NCBI GenBank assembly: GCA_014584295.1
Contig: JACTNC010000027.1
Coordinates: 25,110-89,109, forward strand
Direction: 5' to 3'
Origin: Verrucomicrobiota bacterium
GTDB lineage: Bacteria > Verrucomicrobiota > Verrucomicrobiia > Opitutales > Opitutaceae
DNA: 64,000 bases
In this document: one piece after another, positions 43,326 to 52,361 of the stretch
Numbering within the stretch: the stretch's first letter is position 1
Layout: every line of letters starts with the position of its first letter
Translations under genes and position numbers: made by a program
Notes under the pieces: generated by a model
Told to the model about the DNA's origin: nothing
Seen by the model: only the letters and a program-made list of their open reading frames with translations
Databases searched by the model: none

Positions 43326-46208
43326 ATGCCTTCCACAGCCGCCGTTTCCGCCACCTTACGCGACAATCTTGCTCCCTTGGACACCTTTGCGCGCCGTCAT
43401 CACGGCGACAATGCTGCCGACCTCGCGGGGATGCTCGATCTGCTCGACTATCCGTCGCTCGATGCACTCGTGGACGCCGCCGTGCCGGCGCACATCCGCC
43501 TTCCGTCACCGCTGTCGTTGCCTGCAGCAGCCGGGGAAAGTGCGGCACTGGCCGAGCTGCGCGCCATGGCCAGCTTGAACCAGGTGTTTCGAAGCTACAT
43601 CGGCCAAGGCTACTACGATACGCACACACCGGGAGTCATCCAGCGCAACATCCTTGAGAATCCGAGCTGGTACACCGCCTACACTCCTTACCAGGCAGAG
43701 ATCTCCCAAGGGCGGATGGAAGCCCTGCTCAACTTCCAGACCGTGGTTGCGGAGCTGACGGGAATGGAGATCGCCAACGCTTCCATGCTTGATGAGGCAA
43801 CCGCCGCTGCTGAGGCGATGACGCTCGCGCTCCGCACCGCCAGTGGTTCATCGAGAAACAAATTCTTCATTTCGGAAAACTGCCACCCGCAAACCCGCGA
43901 GGTCGTCATCACCCGGGCACAGCCGCTTGGCATCGAAGTCGTGATCGGGGACCATCGTTCCATGCCCATCGACGCCACCTACTTTGGCGCGCTCGTGCAA
44001 TACCCGGACACCTTTGGACTCATTCATCCGTACGACGACCTCGTGAGCCGCGTGCACGCTGCAGGCGCGCTCGTGATCGTGGCAACCGACCTGCTTGCGC
44101 TGACACTCCTGCGGTCCCCGGGTGAATTCGGCGCCGACGTTGCCGTAGGCTCGGCGCAACGTTTCGGCGTGCCCATGGGATTTGGCGGTCCGCACGCGGG
44201 CTTTCTCGCGACCAAGGATGCCTACAAGCGCCAGATGCCCGGAAGGCTCATCGGCGTCTCGCGCGATGCTCAGGGCAACCCCGCCATGCGCATGGCACTG
44301 GGCACGCGTGAACAACACATTCGCCGTGACAAGGCGACGTCCAACATCTGCACCGCGCAGGTCCTCCTCGCGGTCATGGCCTCGATGTACGCGGTCTACC
44401 ACGGCCCGGAAGGGCTGTCCCGGATCGCCCGGCGCGTAAAGCGGTTGACCGAGTTGCTCGCCACCACGCTTCGGGGCGCGGGCGCCCTCCTCCTTGAGGG
44501 TACGGTTTTCGACACCCTGGTCGTCACCCATGTATCCGCTGCGCGCGTACACGCTGCCGCTCACGCAAAGAAGGTAAACCTCCGCCCGATCAACGATACC
44601 ACGGTTGCCCTTTCGCTTGATGAAACGACGACGCTGGAAGACATCGCAGTTCTCGCAGGCCTCTTCCGGGAGTCGGCAGCCCTGCCTGCGAGCGACAGCG
44701 TTTCCGTCGAGTTTCCATTGCCCCATCGTCGCGGCAGCACCTTTCTCACGCACGCGACATTCAATCGCTATCACACCGAGCACGAGATGCTCCGGTACAT
44801 CAAGCGCCTGGAGGCAAAGGATCTATCCCTGAGCCACTCCATGATCTCCCTCGGTTCGTGCACGATGAAGCTCAATGCCACCAGCGAGATGCTTCCCGTG
44901 ACGTGGCCGGAATTCGGCAAACTGCATCCACTCGCTCCCGCTGAACAGTGGCGCGGGTATGCGCAGCTTTTCAGGGATCTCAAGGCCTGGCTCGCCGAGA
45001 TAACGGGATTCGCGGAAATTTCCCTTCAGCCGAATGCCGGATCGCAGGGCGAGTATGCGGGCCTACTGGCCATCCGCGGCTATCATCGTTCCCGGGGCGA
45101 AGGTCATCGCTCGGTCTGCCTCATTCCCACGAGCGCCCATGGGACCAATCCGGCAAGCGCAGTCATGTGCGGCATGTCCGTGGTCCCGATCGCCTGCGAC
45201 GCCAACGGCAATATCGACATGGCGGATCTCAGGGCAAAGGCGGACCAGCACGCGCCTAATCTGGCGGCGTTGATGATCACCTATCCTTCCACACACGGTG
45301 TATTTGAATCTTCAATACGCGACATCTGCGCCCTCATCCATGAGCGCGGCGGACAGGTCTACATGGATGGCGCCAACATGAACGCCCAGGTCGGCTTGAC
45401 GTCTCCCGGCTACATCGGCGCCGACGTCTGCCACCTCAACCTGCACAAGACATTCTCGATTCCCCATGGCGGAGGCGGTCCCGGTGTGGGGCCGATCGGC
45501 GTCGCCTCGCACCTGGTCCCGTTCCTGCCTGGCGATCCGGCCCATTCACAATCCGAGCCGGTGGGAGCCGTGTCCGCCGCCAAGTATGGGTCCGCTTCGG
45601 TCCTGGTCATTTCCTGGATGTACATTCGCATGATGGGAGGAGCCGGCCTCACGGAAGCCACCAAGCGTGCCATCCTCCATGCCAATTATGTCGCGCGCCA
45701 GCTCGAGCCTCATTTCCCCGTCCTCTACAAGGGCAATGAAGGTCTCGTTGCGCACGAATGCATCATTGACCTGCGCCACTGGAAAAAGGAAGGCATCGAG
45801 GTGGAGGACGTGGCGAAGCGACTGATGGATTATGGCTATCACTCGCCCACGATGAGCTGGCCCGTGGCCGGAACGCTCATGATCGAGCCCACCGAGAGCG
45901 AAGCTAAGGTCGAACTCGATCGCTTCTGTGATGCGTTGATCGCCATCCATGATGAAATGCGACGCGTGGCCAACGGGGAATTCCACAAGACAAACAACGT
46001 GCTCAAGCAGGCTCCTCACACCGCGTCTGTTGTCGCCTCCGACAAATGGGACCGTCCCTATTCGCGCGAGCTGGCGGCGTTTCCGACACCCTTCGTCCGC
46101 GCCCACAAGTTCTGGCCCTCAGTCGGTCGCGTCGACAACGTCTACGGCGATCGCAACCTGGTCTGTTCCTGTGTCGGCATGGAGGCGTACCTGGACAGCA
46201 AGAGCTAG
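43326..46208 (+). CDS. gcvP: Glycine dehydrogenase (decarboxylating), GcvP
   Basis: A 960-aa P-protein of the fused (homodimeric) type. N-terminal half: [53 protein letters not shown]-terminal half: [40 protein letters not shown], then the PLP Lys in [18 protein letters not shown]. It decarboxylates glycine and transfers the aminomethyl group to the lipoyl H-protein. gcvT and gcvH are not in the window, so the cleavage system is split. The ATG at 43326 begins the conserved region; an in-frame ATG at 43182 lacks family sequence. Confidence 0.96.
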   Translation: MPSTAAVSATLRDNLAPLDTFARRHHGDNAADLAGMLDLLDYPSLDALVDAAVPAHIRLPSPLSLPAAAGESAALAELRAMASLNQVFRSYIGQGYYDTHTPGVIQRNILENPSWYTAYTPYQAEISQGRMEALLNFQTVVAELTGMEIANASMLDEATAAAEAMTLALRTASGSSRNKFFISENCHPQTREVVITRAQPLGIEVVIGDHRSMPIDATYFGALVQYPDTFGLIHPYDDLVSRVHAAGALVIVATDLLALTLLRSPGEFGADVAVGSAQRFGVPMGFGGPHAGFLATKDAYKRQMPGRLIGVSRDAQGNPAMRMALGTREQHIRRDKATSNICTAQVLLAVMASMYAVYHGPEGLSRIARRVKRLTELLATTLRGAGALLLEGTVFDTLVVTHVSAARVHAAAHAKKVNLRPINDTTVALSLDETTTLEDIAVLAGLFRESAALPASDSVSVEFPLPHRRGSTFLTHATFNRYHTEHEMLRYIKRLEAKDLSLSHSMISLGSCTMKLNATSEMLPVTWPEFGKLHPLAPAEQWRGYAQLFRDLKAWLAEITGFAEISLQPNAGSQGEYAGLLAIRGYHRSRGEGHRSVCLIPTSAHGTNPASAVMCGMSVVPIACDANGNIDMADLRAKADQHAPNLAALMITYPSTHGVFESSIRDICALIHERGGQVYMDGANMNAQVGLTSPGYIGADVCHLNLHKTFSIPHGGGGPGVGPIGVASHLVPFLPGDPAHSQSEPVGAVSAAKYGSASVLVISWMYIRMMGGAGLTEATKRAILHANYVARQLEPHFPVLYKGNEGLVAHECIIDLRHWKKEGIEVEDVAKRLMDYGYHSPTMSWPVAGTLMIEPTESEAKVELDRFCDALIAIHDEMRRVANGEFHKTNNVLKQAPHTASVVASDKWDRPYSRELAAFPTPFVRAHKFWPSVGRVDNVYGDRNLVCSCVGMEAYLDSKS

Positions 46209-46240
46209 TTGTTGCCTCTGCTGCCGAACTGCAGGGCCGT

Positions 46241-47122
46241 CTAATGGGCCCGGCCCAATTGTCGTTCGCGAAAGGGATCGTGATTCGGATTGGGAACAGG
46301 CATCCGCGCGCCAACACTCCGGCGCCACTCGGCCAGCGCGCCGCGCAGCTCCGCAACGATGTCTGGTTCGCGACTCGCCAAGTTGGTTCTTTCTCCGACA
46401 TCCCTCCCAAGATGGTAGAGCTCGACGGAGTTGTCTTCGAAGAACTCGATAAGCTTCCAGTCGCCGCGGCGGATCGCGCTTGCAGGCGTACTGTGGTGAT
46501 AATGTGGGAGGTGCCACGTCAGGGTGTCACGTTTCAGACGCGCTTTCGGATCACGCAATGCCGCAACCAGGCTGAGACCATCAACCGGCTGGGTAGCGGG
46601 CAGCAGAACACCAGCAATATCGAGGAACGTAGGGTAAAGATCCAAAGTGGAGATGGGACAGTCGCTCACCGTACCCTTTGGGATCCGACCGGGCCAACGT
46701 ACTATGAAAGGGATGCGGATGCCACCTTCATATAATGAACCTTTCTCATTCCGCAGCGGAGCATTCGACGTGACGACGGTACCGTCCTGCTGGGTCTCCA
46801 ATCCCCCATTGTCAGACGAGAAAACGATGATTGTGTTTTCTGCCAGCCCCGCGGCGTCGACCGCATCGAGCACGCGTCCGACCAGTTGATCAAGTTCCTC
46901 CACAAGACCCGCGTAATCGGGTCGGCTGGGATAACCCGAGACAGTTGTTTTGGTTTTGTATTTGGCGAGTAGCGCTGGCGTCGTCGACAATGGGATGTGC
47001 ACCGCAGACGACGAAAGCTGCAGCAGGAAAGGACCCGTCCGGTGAGCCGCCACAAATGCCTCCGCTTTTTCGGCAATGAAGTCTGTTGCGCGGCGTAAAC
47101 CGCATTTTTCAGGATCGACTAG
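46241..47122 (-). pseudogene. Sulfatase lacking its N-terminal half
   Basis: The frame reads as the C-terminal two thirds of a sulfatase: FLLQLSSSAVHIPL, IIVFSSDNGG, GSLYEGGIRIPFIVRWPG, ISTLDLYPTFLDIAG and DWKLIEFFEDNSVELYHLGRDVGERTNLA. The formylglycine motif and the first metal-binding Asp pair are missing. Homology continues upstream of the ATG at 47053 through AEKAEAFVAAHRTGPF to about 47122, where a stop codon (TAG) and unrelated sequence begin. The enzyme is therefore inactive. The lost half is not elsewhere in the window. Toxin-antitoxin genes occupy the other side of the breakpoint. Confidence 0.88.
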
Positions 47123-47283
47123 CTAAGCAGAATGCAGCCTACACCAGCGGGTCAGCATTCGGGGTGACCCCTTATCGCAAGCCCACCGTGCCCCGTCCGG
47201 GCGATCGGGGATCGCTCATGCCATCCGATTCATGCCGGTGAAAGGGACGCGGGAGGCCCCGGCAAATCGAGGCCGTCTTGACA

Positions 47284-47301
47284 TGGTTCAGGAATGAACC
47301 A
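47284..47301. promoter_or_regulatory. Palindrome in front of the HTH antitoxin gene
   Basis: TGGTTCAGGAATGAACCA is a perfect 7-4-7 inverted repeat whose right end lies 11 bp before the antitoxin ATG (47313). It is a probable autoregulatory operator. Confidence 0.55.
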
Positions 47302-47312
47302 CATTGGGAGAT

Positions 47313-47675
47313 ATGCCTTCTGTCACCAATCGCCGCCGCCAAGTCGATGACTTGAGCGCCATAAAGCGGGTCCTGGCCAACTCGATGAAGCAGAAGAATA
47401 TCACGATTTCCGGACTCGCCAAACAGCTCGGCACCGGCCGGACCGCGATCCGGCGCGCGCTGGACGTCAACAACACCTCCACGACCTATAAAACAATCCA
47501 GCGCACGGCCCGGGCGCTCGGTTACGCCGTGAAGCTCGAAGCGAGGCCCCTGAGCCCGGCGGAGTTGGGATCGCTGGCGCGGAAAATGGTCAACGCCCGG
47601 ACAACCGCGGAAGGCGACCGGCTCCAGCGGCAGCTCGTGCAAGGGTTCTTTGGCGATGCCGAAAATCCGGCGTAA
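47313..47675 (+). CDS. HTH-type putative antitoxin
   Basis: A 120-aa protein with a helix-turn-helix: AIKRVLANSMKQKNITISGLAKQLGTGRTAIRRALDVNNTSTTYKTIQRTARALGYAVKLEA. This is the pattern of HTH antitoxins that accompany small toxins of the HigB/RelE-associated kind. The C-terminal tail (SLARKMVNARTTAEGDR) is polar. A palindrome lies just upstream. Its original downstream partner seems to be the truncated frame at 47656, which overlaps its end. The ATG at 47313 is preferred over a TTG at 47304. Confidence 0.7.
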   Translation: MPSVTNRRRQVDDLSAIKRVLANSMKQKNITISGLAKQLGTGRTAIRRALDVNNTSTTYKTIQRTARALGYAVKLEARPLSPAELGSLARKMVNARTTAEGDRLQRQLVQGFFGDAENPA

Positions 47676-47740
47676 GCACGTTCCGCCGGCGGCAATCGAA
47701 CACCTGGCCAAACGGGTCCGAGAGCGGGGCTTGAGATTCA
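47656..47740 (+). pseudogene. 5' remnant of the HTH gene's partner
   Basis: Positions 47656-47733 encode MPKIRRKHVPPAAIEHLAKRVRERGL, matching the N-terminus of small proteins that I recall next to such HTH antitoxins. After RERGL the frame runs on to 47898 through the 3' end of the opposite-strand toxin gene without any family character. I conclude that the gene was cut at about 47735 when the neighbouring toxin-antitoxin pair arrived. Confidence 0.5.
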
Positions 47741-47787
47741 ATGTGATCTTCTACGACCCTTATCTGCCGGACGGCGTGCCATGCCGC

Positions 47788-48084
47788 CTACGCCAGTCGC
47801 TCGACCCAGTTGCCTGGGCGCTGCTTGAAGTGCATCACCGCAACGACCCACACGTGGTCGGGCAAATCCAGAAACACAATCGCATACGGGAACTTTGAGC
47901 CGAAATGCCGGCGGGCCGGCGGATCAAACATTCGGAACACCGTCGGTTGGACGCGAATTTCGCGCACCAATTTGTCCATCGCGTCGTAAAACCGTCCGCC
48001 AAGCTCAGATTGGATTTCCGTATAATGCCGGGCCGCCGCCCGGAGTTCCTCGCGCGCGGCACGGTGGAAACGAAGCGATTTCAC
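47788..48084 (-). CDS. RelE/ParE-family toxin
   Basis: A 98-aa protein: LRFHRAAREELRAAARHYTEIQSELGGRFYDAMDKLVREIRVQP, then MFDPPARRHFGSKFPYAIVFLDLPDHVWVVAVMHFKQRPGNW, the typical ParE/RelE fold with the late 'VVAVMHFKQRPGNW' strand. It is probably an mRNA-cleaving or gyrase-poisoning toxin. A GTG at 48084 gives a 4-bp overlap with the antitoxin stop and a normal length; the longer in-frame ATG at 48189 would read through the antitoxin gene. Orientation is opposite to the HTH gene. Confidence 0.85.
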   Translation of the reverse strand: MKSLRFHRAAREELRAAARHYTEIQSELGGRFYDAMDKLVREIRVQPTVFRMFDPPARRHFGSKFPYAIVFLDLPDHVWVVAVMHFKQRPGNWVERLA

Positions 48085-48308
48085 CGACCGACGATCTCGC
48101 GCAACTCCGCCATGACCTCGTCGCCATCCACGCCGGTTTCCCGGCCACTTTCGATCTCGGCGATGCGACGGTGGATCTCCTGTTTCCACGCCGCGTCAAC
48201 CATGGGATCAGGCGTCGCGACGGTTTCCACCAACAGCCGGTCAAACAATTCCGCCGCCTGCTCCCGCGGAAGTTGACGCACTTCGCGGACAATCTCTTCA
48301 ACCGACAT
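48081..48308 (-). CDS. Addiction-module antitoxin, partner of the 47788 toxin
   Basis: A 75-aa protein with the addiction-module component pattern: SVEEIVREVRQLPREQAAELFDRLLVETVATPDPMVDAAWKQEIHRRIAEIESGRETGVDGDEVMAELR. In this family the N-terminal helices dimerise and the acidic 'W---I--R--EI--G' helix binds the toxin. Its stop overlaps the toxin GTG. ATG codons at 48314 and 48377 are alternative starts; I chose the one that begins the family pattern. Confidence 0.8.
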   Translation of the reverse strand: MSVEEIVREVRQLPREQAAELFDRLLVETVATPDPMVDAAWKQEIHRRIAEIESGRETGVDGDEVMAELREIVGR

Positions 48309-48384
48309 TGGCATGAGCGAAAGCTGACTCTCCTCCCCATCGTTTTCAACCCCCAATTGCGTTACCTGACGGATCATGCCCAGC

Positions 48385-48560
48385 CCCTACCGCTAAGTCC
48401 TGCCTCGGCAAATCTATCCGCCTCGGACGGACATGGGCTTGGCTGGCACCCCGACGGTTTGGATTTAACAAACATCTCCCGTTACTCTGTGAACCTGCTC
48501 ATCCGAGCCGGAGCAGCCGGCTGAAAAGCGTCGTGGAGTTCATCAAACGGGAATTTCGCC
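48385..48560. other. Short intergenic region
   Basis: About 180 bp between the divergent antitoxin and xdhC-like genes. It carries both promoters presumably; no signal was recognised. Confidence 0.35.
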
Positions 48561-49619
48561 ATGAGCCTGCCGGGGCATGAACCTGCGCTCGACGCGGGGC
48601 GTCATCTCGAAAATCATCCTGGCGTGACGGAGATCTCCGAAATCGTCCATTGCCTCAGCCAGCCGGACGTCTATCCGGCGGCGCTGGCGACCTTGGTCAC
48701 GGTCAGGGGCTCGTCCTACCGGCGGCCGGGCGCCCGGCTGTTGCTGACAGCGCAGGGTGTCCGCACGGGGTCGATCAGCGGAGGCTGTTTGGAGGAGGAC
48801 GTGCTCCAACACGCCCGCACGGTCCTGGCCACCGGCAAGCCCATGGTGGTGACCTACGACACCACCGATGAGAACGACCTTGTCTGGGGCGTGGGGCTGG
48901 GGTGTCACGGGGTCGTCGAGGTTTTTATCGAACCTCTGTCTCACCGGCCGGCCTGGGTCGGTGTCCTGCATGAAAACCAGATAAACCGGCGGCTGACGCA
49001 TCTGCGGGTGCAATACCGTGGCGGCGCATTGTCCGAACAAGGAACGCGACTGGACGAGAACGGTCGCGACGCGCCGGCGAGTGACGTATTTGTTCAATCG
49101 ATACGAGCCCCGGTTGCGCTGCATGTGCTCGGCGCGGGCGACGATGCCCGGCCGCTGGTTCAGTTTGCCCGTCAGCTCGGCTGGCAGGTCACCGTGGCGG
49201 ATCCGCGTCCGGCCTTCGCCACCGCGGCCCGCTTTCCGCTCGCGCACCGGGTGGCTGTCATGCCAGCGGCCGGCGCGCGCGGAACCCTTGCGCCCGACAG
49301 CGACTCGGCGGCGGTGATCATGACGCACCACTACGTCCATGACCTGCCGCTGCTGGGAGCCGTGCTGCCCCTGCCCTATTTCTACGTCGGCCTGCTCGGA
49401 CCTCGCAAACGCGCGGACCGTCTCCTGCACGACCTGGAAGCCAAGGGCCAGCGTTTCACGTCCGAACAGCGGGCGCGCCTGCACGGGCCAGTGGGCCTGG
49501 ATCTCGGAGGCGATGCTCCAGAGAATGTCGCCCTCGCCATCGTGGCTGAAATCCAGTCGTTTCACCACGGCCGCGACGCCCGTCCCCTTCGCGAGCGGGC
49601 GCTTCCCATTCACCAATGA
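48561..49619 (+). CDS. XdhC/CoxI-family molybdoenzyme maturation protein
   Basis: A 352-aa protein. The N-terminal XdhC/CoxI domain has ATLVTVRGSSYRRPGARLLLTAQGVRTGSISGGCLEEDV and the Cys-containing WGVGLGCHGVVEVFIEPL. The C-terminal Rossmann domain has LHVLGAGDDARPLVQFARQLGWQVTVADPRPAFA and VIMTHHYVHDLPLL, PYFYVGLLGPRKRADRLL. XdhC proteins insert sulfurated molybdenum cofactor into xanthine-dehydrogenase-type enzymes. No such enzyme is in the window. It overlaps the MocA-like gene by 4 bp (ATGA). Confidence 0.92.
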   Translation: MSLPGHEPALDAGRHLENHPGVTEISEIVHCLSQPDVYPAALATLVTVRGSSYRRPGARLLLTAQGVRTGSISGGCLEEDVLQHARTVLATGKPMVVTYDTTDENDLVWGVGLGCHGVVEVFIEPLSHRPAWVGVLHENQINRRLTHLRVQYRGGALSEQGTRLDENGRDAPASDVFVQSIRAPVALHVLGAGDDARPLVQFARQLGWQVTVADPRPAFATAARFPLAHRVAVMPAAGARGTLAPDSDSAAVIMTHHYVHDLPLLGAVLPLPYFYVGLLGPRKRADRLLHDLEAKGQRFTSEQRARLHGPVGLDLGGDAPENVALAIVAEIQSFHHGRDARPLRERALPIHQ

Positions 49620-50251
49620 GCCCGATCGAGAGCATCCCAAATCGACAGGGTCAACGGCAAATCGGCGCCATCGTCCTCGCCGCCGGCGCATCGACCCGTC
49701 TCGGTGAACCCAAACAACTGATTCGCATCGACGGCGTTCCACTGATCGTTCGCATCGCAACCGCGGCCCTCGACTCCCCGCTCTGGCCCATCGTCATTGT
49801 CGTCGGCGCCAATGCCGTCGAAGTTCGCTCCGAACTGGCGCGACTTCCCGTGCTGATTGCGGAAAACTCCGCATGGATTGAGGGCATGGCCTCGTCGCTG
49901 CGAACCGGTATGGCGACGCTGCAGTCGTTCTCACGCAGACTTGATGGCACCTTGATCGCCCTGTGCGACCAGCCGGCCTTCAGCTCGAAAACCATTGCGC
50001 GTCTTCTGGACAACGCACCCGTCCCCTTGGAGGGCCACATTGTGGCGTCCCAATATCAGGGACGTCTGGGAGCACCCGCGCTTTTCAGTCGGACCTACTT
50101 CGCAGCCCTTTCCAACCTGAGCGGAGAGGAGGGAGCCCGTCACGTCATCGCGGCAGCCAGACTGTCCAACCACGTGGTTCCGGTGGATCTGCCTGAAATG
50201 GCGATCGACCTCGACACCCCGGCGGATATCGCACGGTTGAAGAACCGCTGA
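49616..50251 (+). CDS. MocA/MobA-like nucleotidyltransferase
   Basis: A 211-aa protein of the NTP-transferase fold: IVLAAGASTRLGEPKQLIRIDGVPLI with the G-x-G-x-R/K nucleotide-binding loop, VIVVGANAVEVRSEL, WIEGMASSLRTGM, LIALCDQPAF with the metal-binding Asp and the final DLDTPADIARL. The pattern fits molybdenum cofactor cytidylyltransferase, which makes the dinucleotide form used by xanthine-dehydrogenase-family enzymes. Coupling to xdhC supports that role. Confidence 0.9.
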   Translation: MSPIESIPNRQGQRQIGAIVLAAGASTRLGEPKQLIRIDGVPLIVRIATAALDSPLWPIVIVVGANAVEVRSELARLPVLIAENSAWIEGMASSLRTGMATLQSFSRRLDGTLIALCDQPAFSSKTIARLLDNAPVPLEGHIVASQYQGRLGAPALFSRTYFAALSNLSGEEGARHVIAAARLSNHVVPVDLPEMAIDLDTPADIARLKNR

Positions 50252-50261
50252 GGTTCGCGGA

Positions 50262-51143
50262 TCAGGGAATTGCGACTTCCATACCGATGCGAAGGTCGTT
50301 CTCGCTTCGCATCACCTGGCGATTGGCGGCATAGATCTCGCGCCACTTCGAGCGGTCGCCATAGTATCTTTGCGCAAGGTTAAACAACGTATCGCCTTTG
50401 ACCACGATGTGGCGCCGCCCGCGCCCCTGTGACGGCGTTTCAGTCGGTCGGGTCGGCACTGATGGAGGAGGAGTCACCTGCGGGCCGGGCACAGCCCGTG
50501 CATCCTGGCGCGATCTCGAGTCCGCGACACCGGATGCCTGAGATGGAGCTGCGGAAACAATGCCCGAAGTGACTGCTGGAGTGATCGGTGAAACCGCTAA
50601 ATCCTCCGGCTGATCCCTGGCCAGCAGAGGTGATGCCGGGCGGTTCATCAATTGCCCGCGGAGGGTGGCAATCTCCGATTTCAATGCCTCATTCTCTCGC
50701 TGGTAACGTTCGATCTGCTCCAGGCCTTCGTAGCGCGGGATCACCGCATTGTTCATGGGGTCCCCCGGAAGCGTGCTCGCAAACTCACGCTTGGCGCTCT
50801 CGATCCGCTGGCGAACCAGGTCGGCCTGGGGAGCATTGGGTTTGAGATCACAGTACTTCCTGTAGTGGTAGATCGCCGCGATCGGATCCTTGATGTGAAA
50901 CTGGTAGAGAAGCCCCGCCTCGAGGTGCGACTCCGGTCCGTCCTCTCCCCGCTTTTCAATCACCTTGAGAAATGCAGCCAGGGCCTCCTGGTTCCTCCCC
51001 TGCCTCAGAAGTTCCTTCCCGCGCCGGAAGCCGGGATCATCCACCTCGGCTGTCGTCACAGTCCGTTCGCCTGGATCGCAGCCAGGTGTGATGAGCAGCG
51101 CGCCCAACGCGGCCAGGCCAATGAGAAGTATGCGAAACGTCAT
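50262..51143 (-). CDS. LysM/TPR lipoprotein
   Basis: A 293-aa lipoprotein. The lipobox is LLITPGC after a short signal peptide. Residues about 35-120 form a TPR-like helical region (FRRGKELLRQGRNQEALAAFLKVIEKRGEDGPESHLEAGLLYQFHIKDPIAAIYHYRKYC). A coiled coil (QIERYQRENEALKSEIATLR) and a P/S-rich linker follow. The C-terminal LysM domain (HIVVKGDTLFNLAQRYYGDRSKWREIYAANRQVM) binds peptidoglycan. It probably acts at the cell envelope. It lies tail to tail with the MocA-like gene. Confidence 0.88.
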   Translation of the reverse strand: MTFRILLIGLAALGALLITPGCDPGERTVTTAEVDDPGFRRGKELLRQGRNQEALAAFLKVIEKRGEDGPESHLEAGLLYQFHIKDPIAAIYHYRKYCDLKPNAPQADLVRQRIESAKREFASTLPGDPMNNAVIPRYEGLEQIERYQRENEALKSEIATLRGQLMNRPASPLLARDQPEDLAVSPITPAVTSGIVSAAPSQASGVADSRSRQDARAVPGPQVTPPPSVPTRPTETPSQGRGRRHIVVKGDTLFNLAQRYYGDRSKWREIYAANRQVMRSENDLRIGMEVAIP

Positions 51144-51216
51144 CGAACGGGAAAGTGATTGTGGGAAGTGCCCGGTCCGTTACCTTCATCTTTTCATCGG
51201 TCGACTCAAACGAGAA

Positions 51217-52209
51217 ATGGCCCTCTCCCGAAAAACCATCCTCCAGCGCGCACGCGCCTGCATCCGGATAGAAATGAACGCCCTCGAGGCAACCGCCAAG
51301 GGGCTCGACGAGGGCTTCGTTGAGGTCGCTGAGGCAATCCAGTCTGCCTCCTCCGGCGGACGAAAGCTCATCTTTTCGGGTATCGGGAAATCCGCCCACA
51401 TCGCGCAAAAACTCTGCGGCACCTTCAACAGCACCGGAGTCTCCTCCTGTTTCCTCGATGCAACCCAGGCACTCCATGGCGATCTGGGCCTTGTTGAGGA
51501 GGGGGACCTCGCGCTCCTGCTGAGCAACAGCGGCCAGTCGGAGGAAGTCATCCGGCTTGTACCTTCGCTGAAGCGATTCGGCGTAGGCATCGTCGCGTTC
51601 ACCTCGCGTCGGGATTCCGAACTCGCCCGGATTGCAAACCACGTCCTCCTCTACCGTGTTCCCAAGGAGGCATGCCCGCTGGCACTCGCTCCAACCGCGA
51701 GCACTTCCGCCGCCATGGCGATCGGCGATGCACTTGCCATGGTGTTGCTGGAATCCCGGGGACTGACCCGCGACGATTTTGCCGCCTATCACCCGGCCGG
51801 AAATCTTGGCCGCGTCCTTCTCCTGCGCGTGCGCGACATCATGCGCACCGCGGACCGCATGCCGATCGCATCCGACACGGTCACCATCCAGGATGCCATC
51901 CTCGCCATGACCAAGGCAAAGAGCGGCTCAATCGCTCTGGTGGATCGACGCTCAGGCAAACTGAGCGGCATTCTCACCGACGGCGATTTTCGGCGCAGTG
52001 CAATCTCAGCCGGACCGGATTTTCTTTCCAGACGCGTGTCGGAATTCATGACCCGGACACCGAAGACGATCCCCGATACCGCATTGGGAGTCGATGCCCT
52101 GCGCCTGTTCGAAGCCCACCGGATCGACGACCTGATCGTCGTCGACAGGAAGGGCCGGCCCGTTGGGCTGGTTGACGGACAAGATTTGCCGGCGTTGAAA
52201 ATCGTTTGA
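51217..52209 (+). CDS. kdsD: Arabinose-5-phosphate isomerase KdsD
   Basis: A 330-aa protein. The SIS domain has LIFSGIGKSAHIAQKLCGTFNSTG, HGDLGLVEEGDLALLLSNSGQSEEV and SELARIANHVLL; two CBS domains follow (MRTADRMPIASDTVTIQDAILAMTKAKSGSIALVD and TRTPKTIPDTALGVDALRLFEAHRIDDLIVVD). It converts ribulose 5-phosphate to arabinose 5-phosphate, the first step towards Kdo for lipopolysaccharide. The ATG at 51217 was taken because the upstream frame overlaps the divergent lipoprotein gene and is not protein-like. Confidence 0.95.
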   Translation: MALSRKTILQRARACIRIEMNALEATAKGLDEGFVEVAEAIQSASSGGRKLIFSGIGKSAHIAQKLCGTFNSTGVSSCFLDATQALHGDLGLVEEGDLALLLSNSGQSEEVIRLVPSLKRFGVGIVAFTSRRDSELARIANHVLLYRVPKEACPLALAPTASTSAAMAIGDALAMVLLESRGLTRDDFAAYHPAGNLGRVLLLRVRDIMRTADRMPIASDTVTIQDAILAMTKAKSGSIALVDRRSGKLSGILTDGDFRRSAISAGPDFLSRRVSEFMTRTPKTIPDTALGVDALRLFEAHRIDDLIVVDRKGRPVGLVDGQDLPALKIV

Positions 52210-52361
52210 CTGTCGGCTCCGAATTGGAGGCGGCTGCAACGCCGTCCCGATCTTGAGTCCCTATCCCGAGGATCAGGACTGGAATACCGGATCACCTTGT
52301 TTTCAACAGGCGCGTTCCGCGCAGCTTGTCTCCGCGGCCGTCTTGCGACACGATTTTGCCC

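Noticed and set aside
48543..49760. A 405-residue minus-strand frame over xdhC.
   Set aside because: XdhC motifs are on the plus strand; this frame is arginine-rich antisense.
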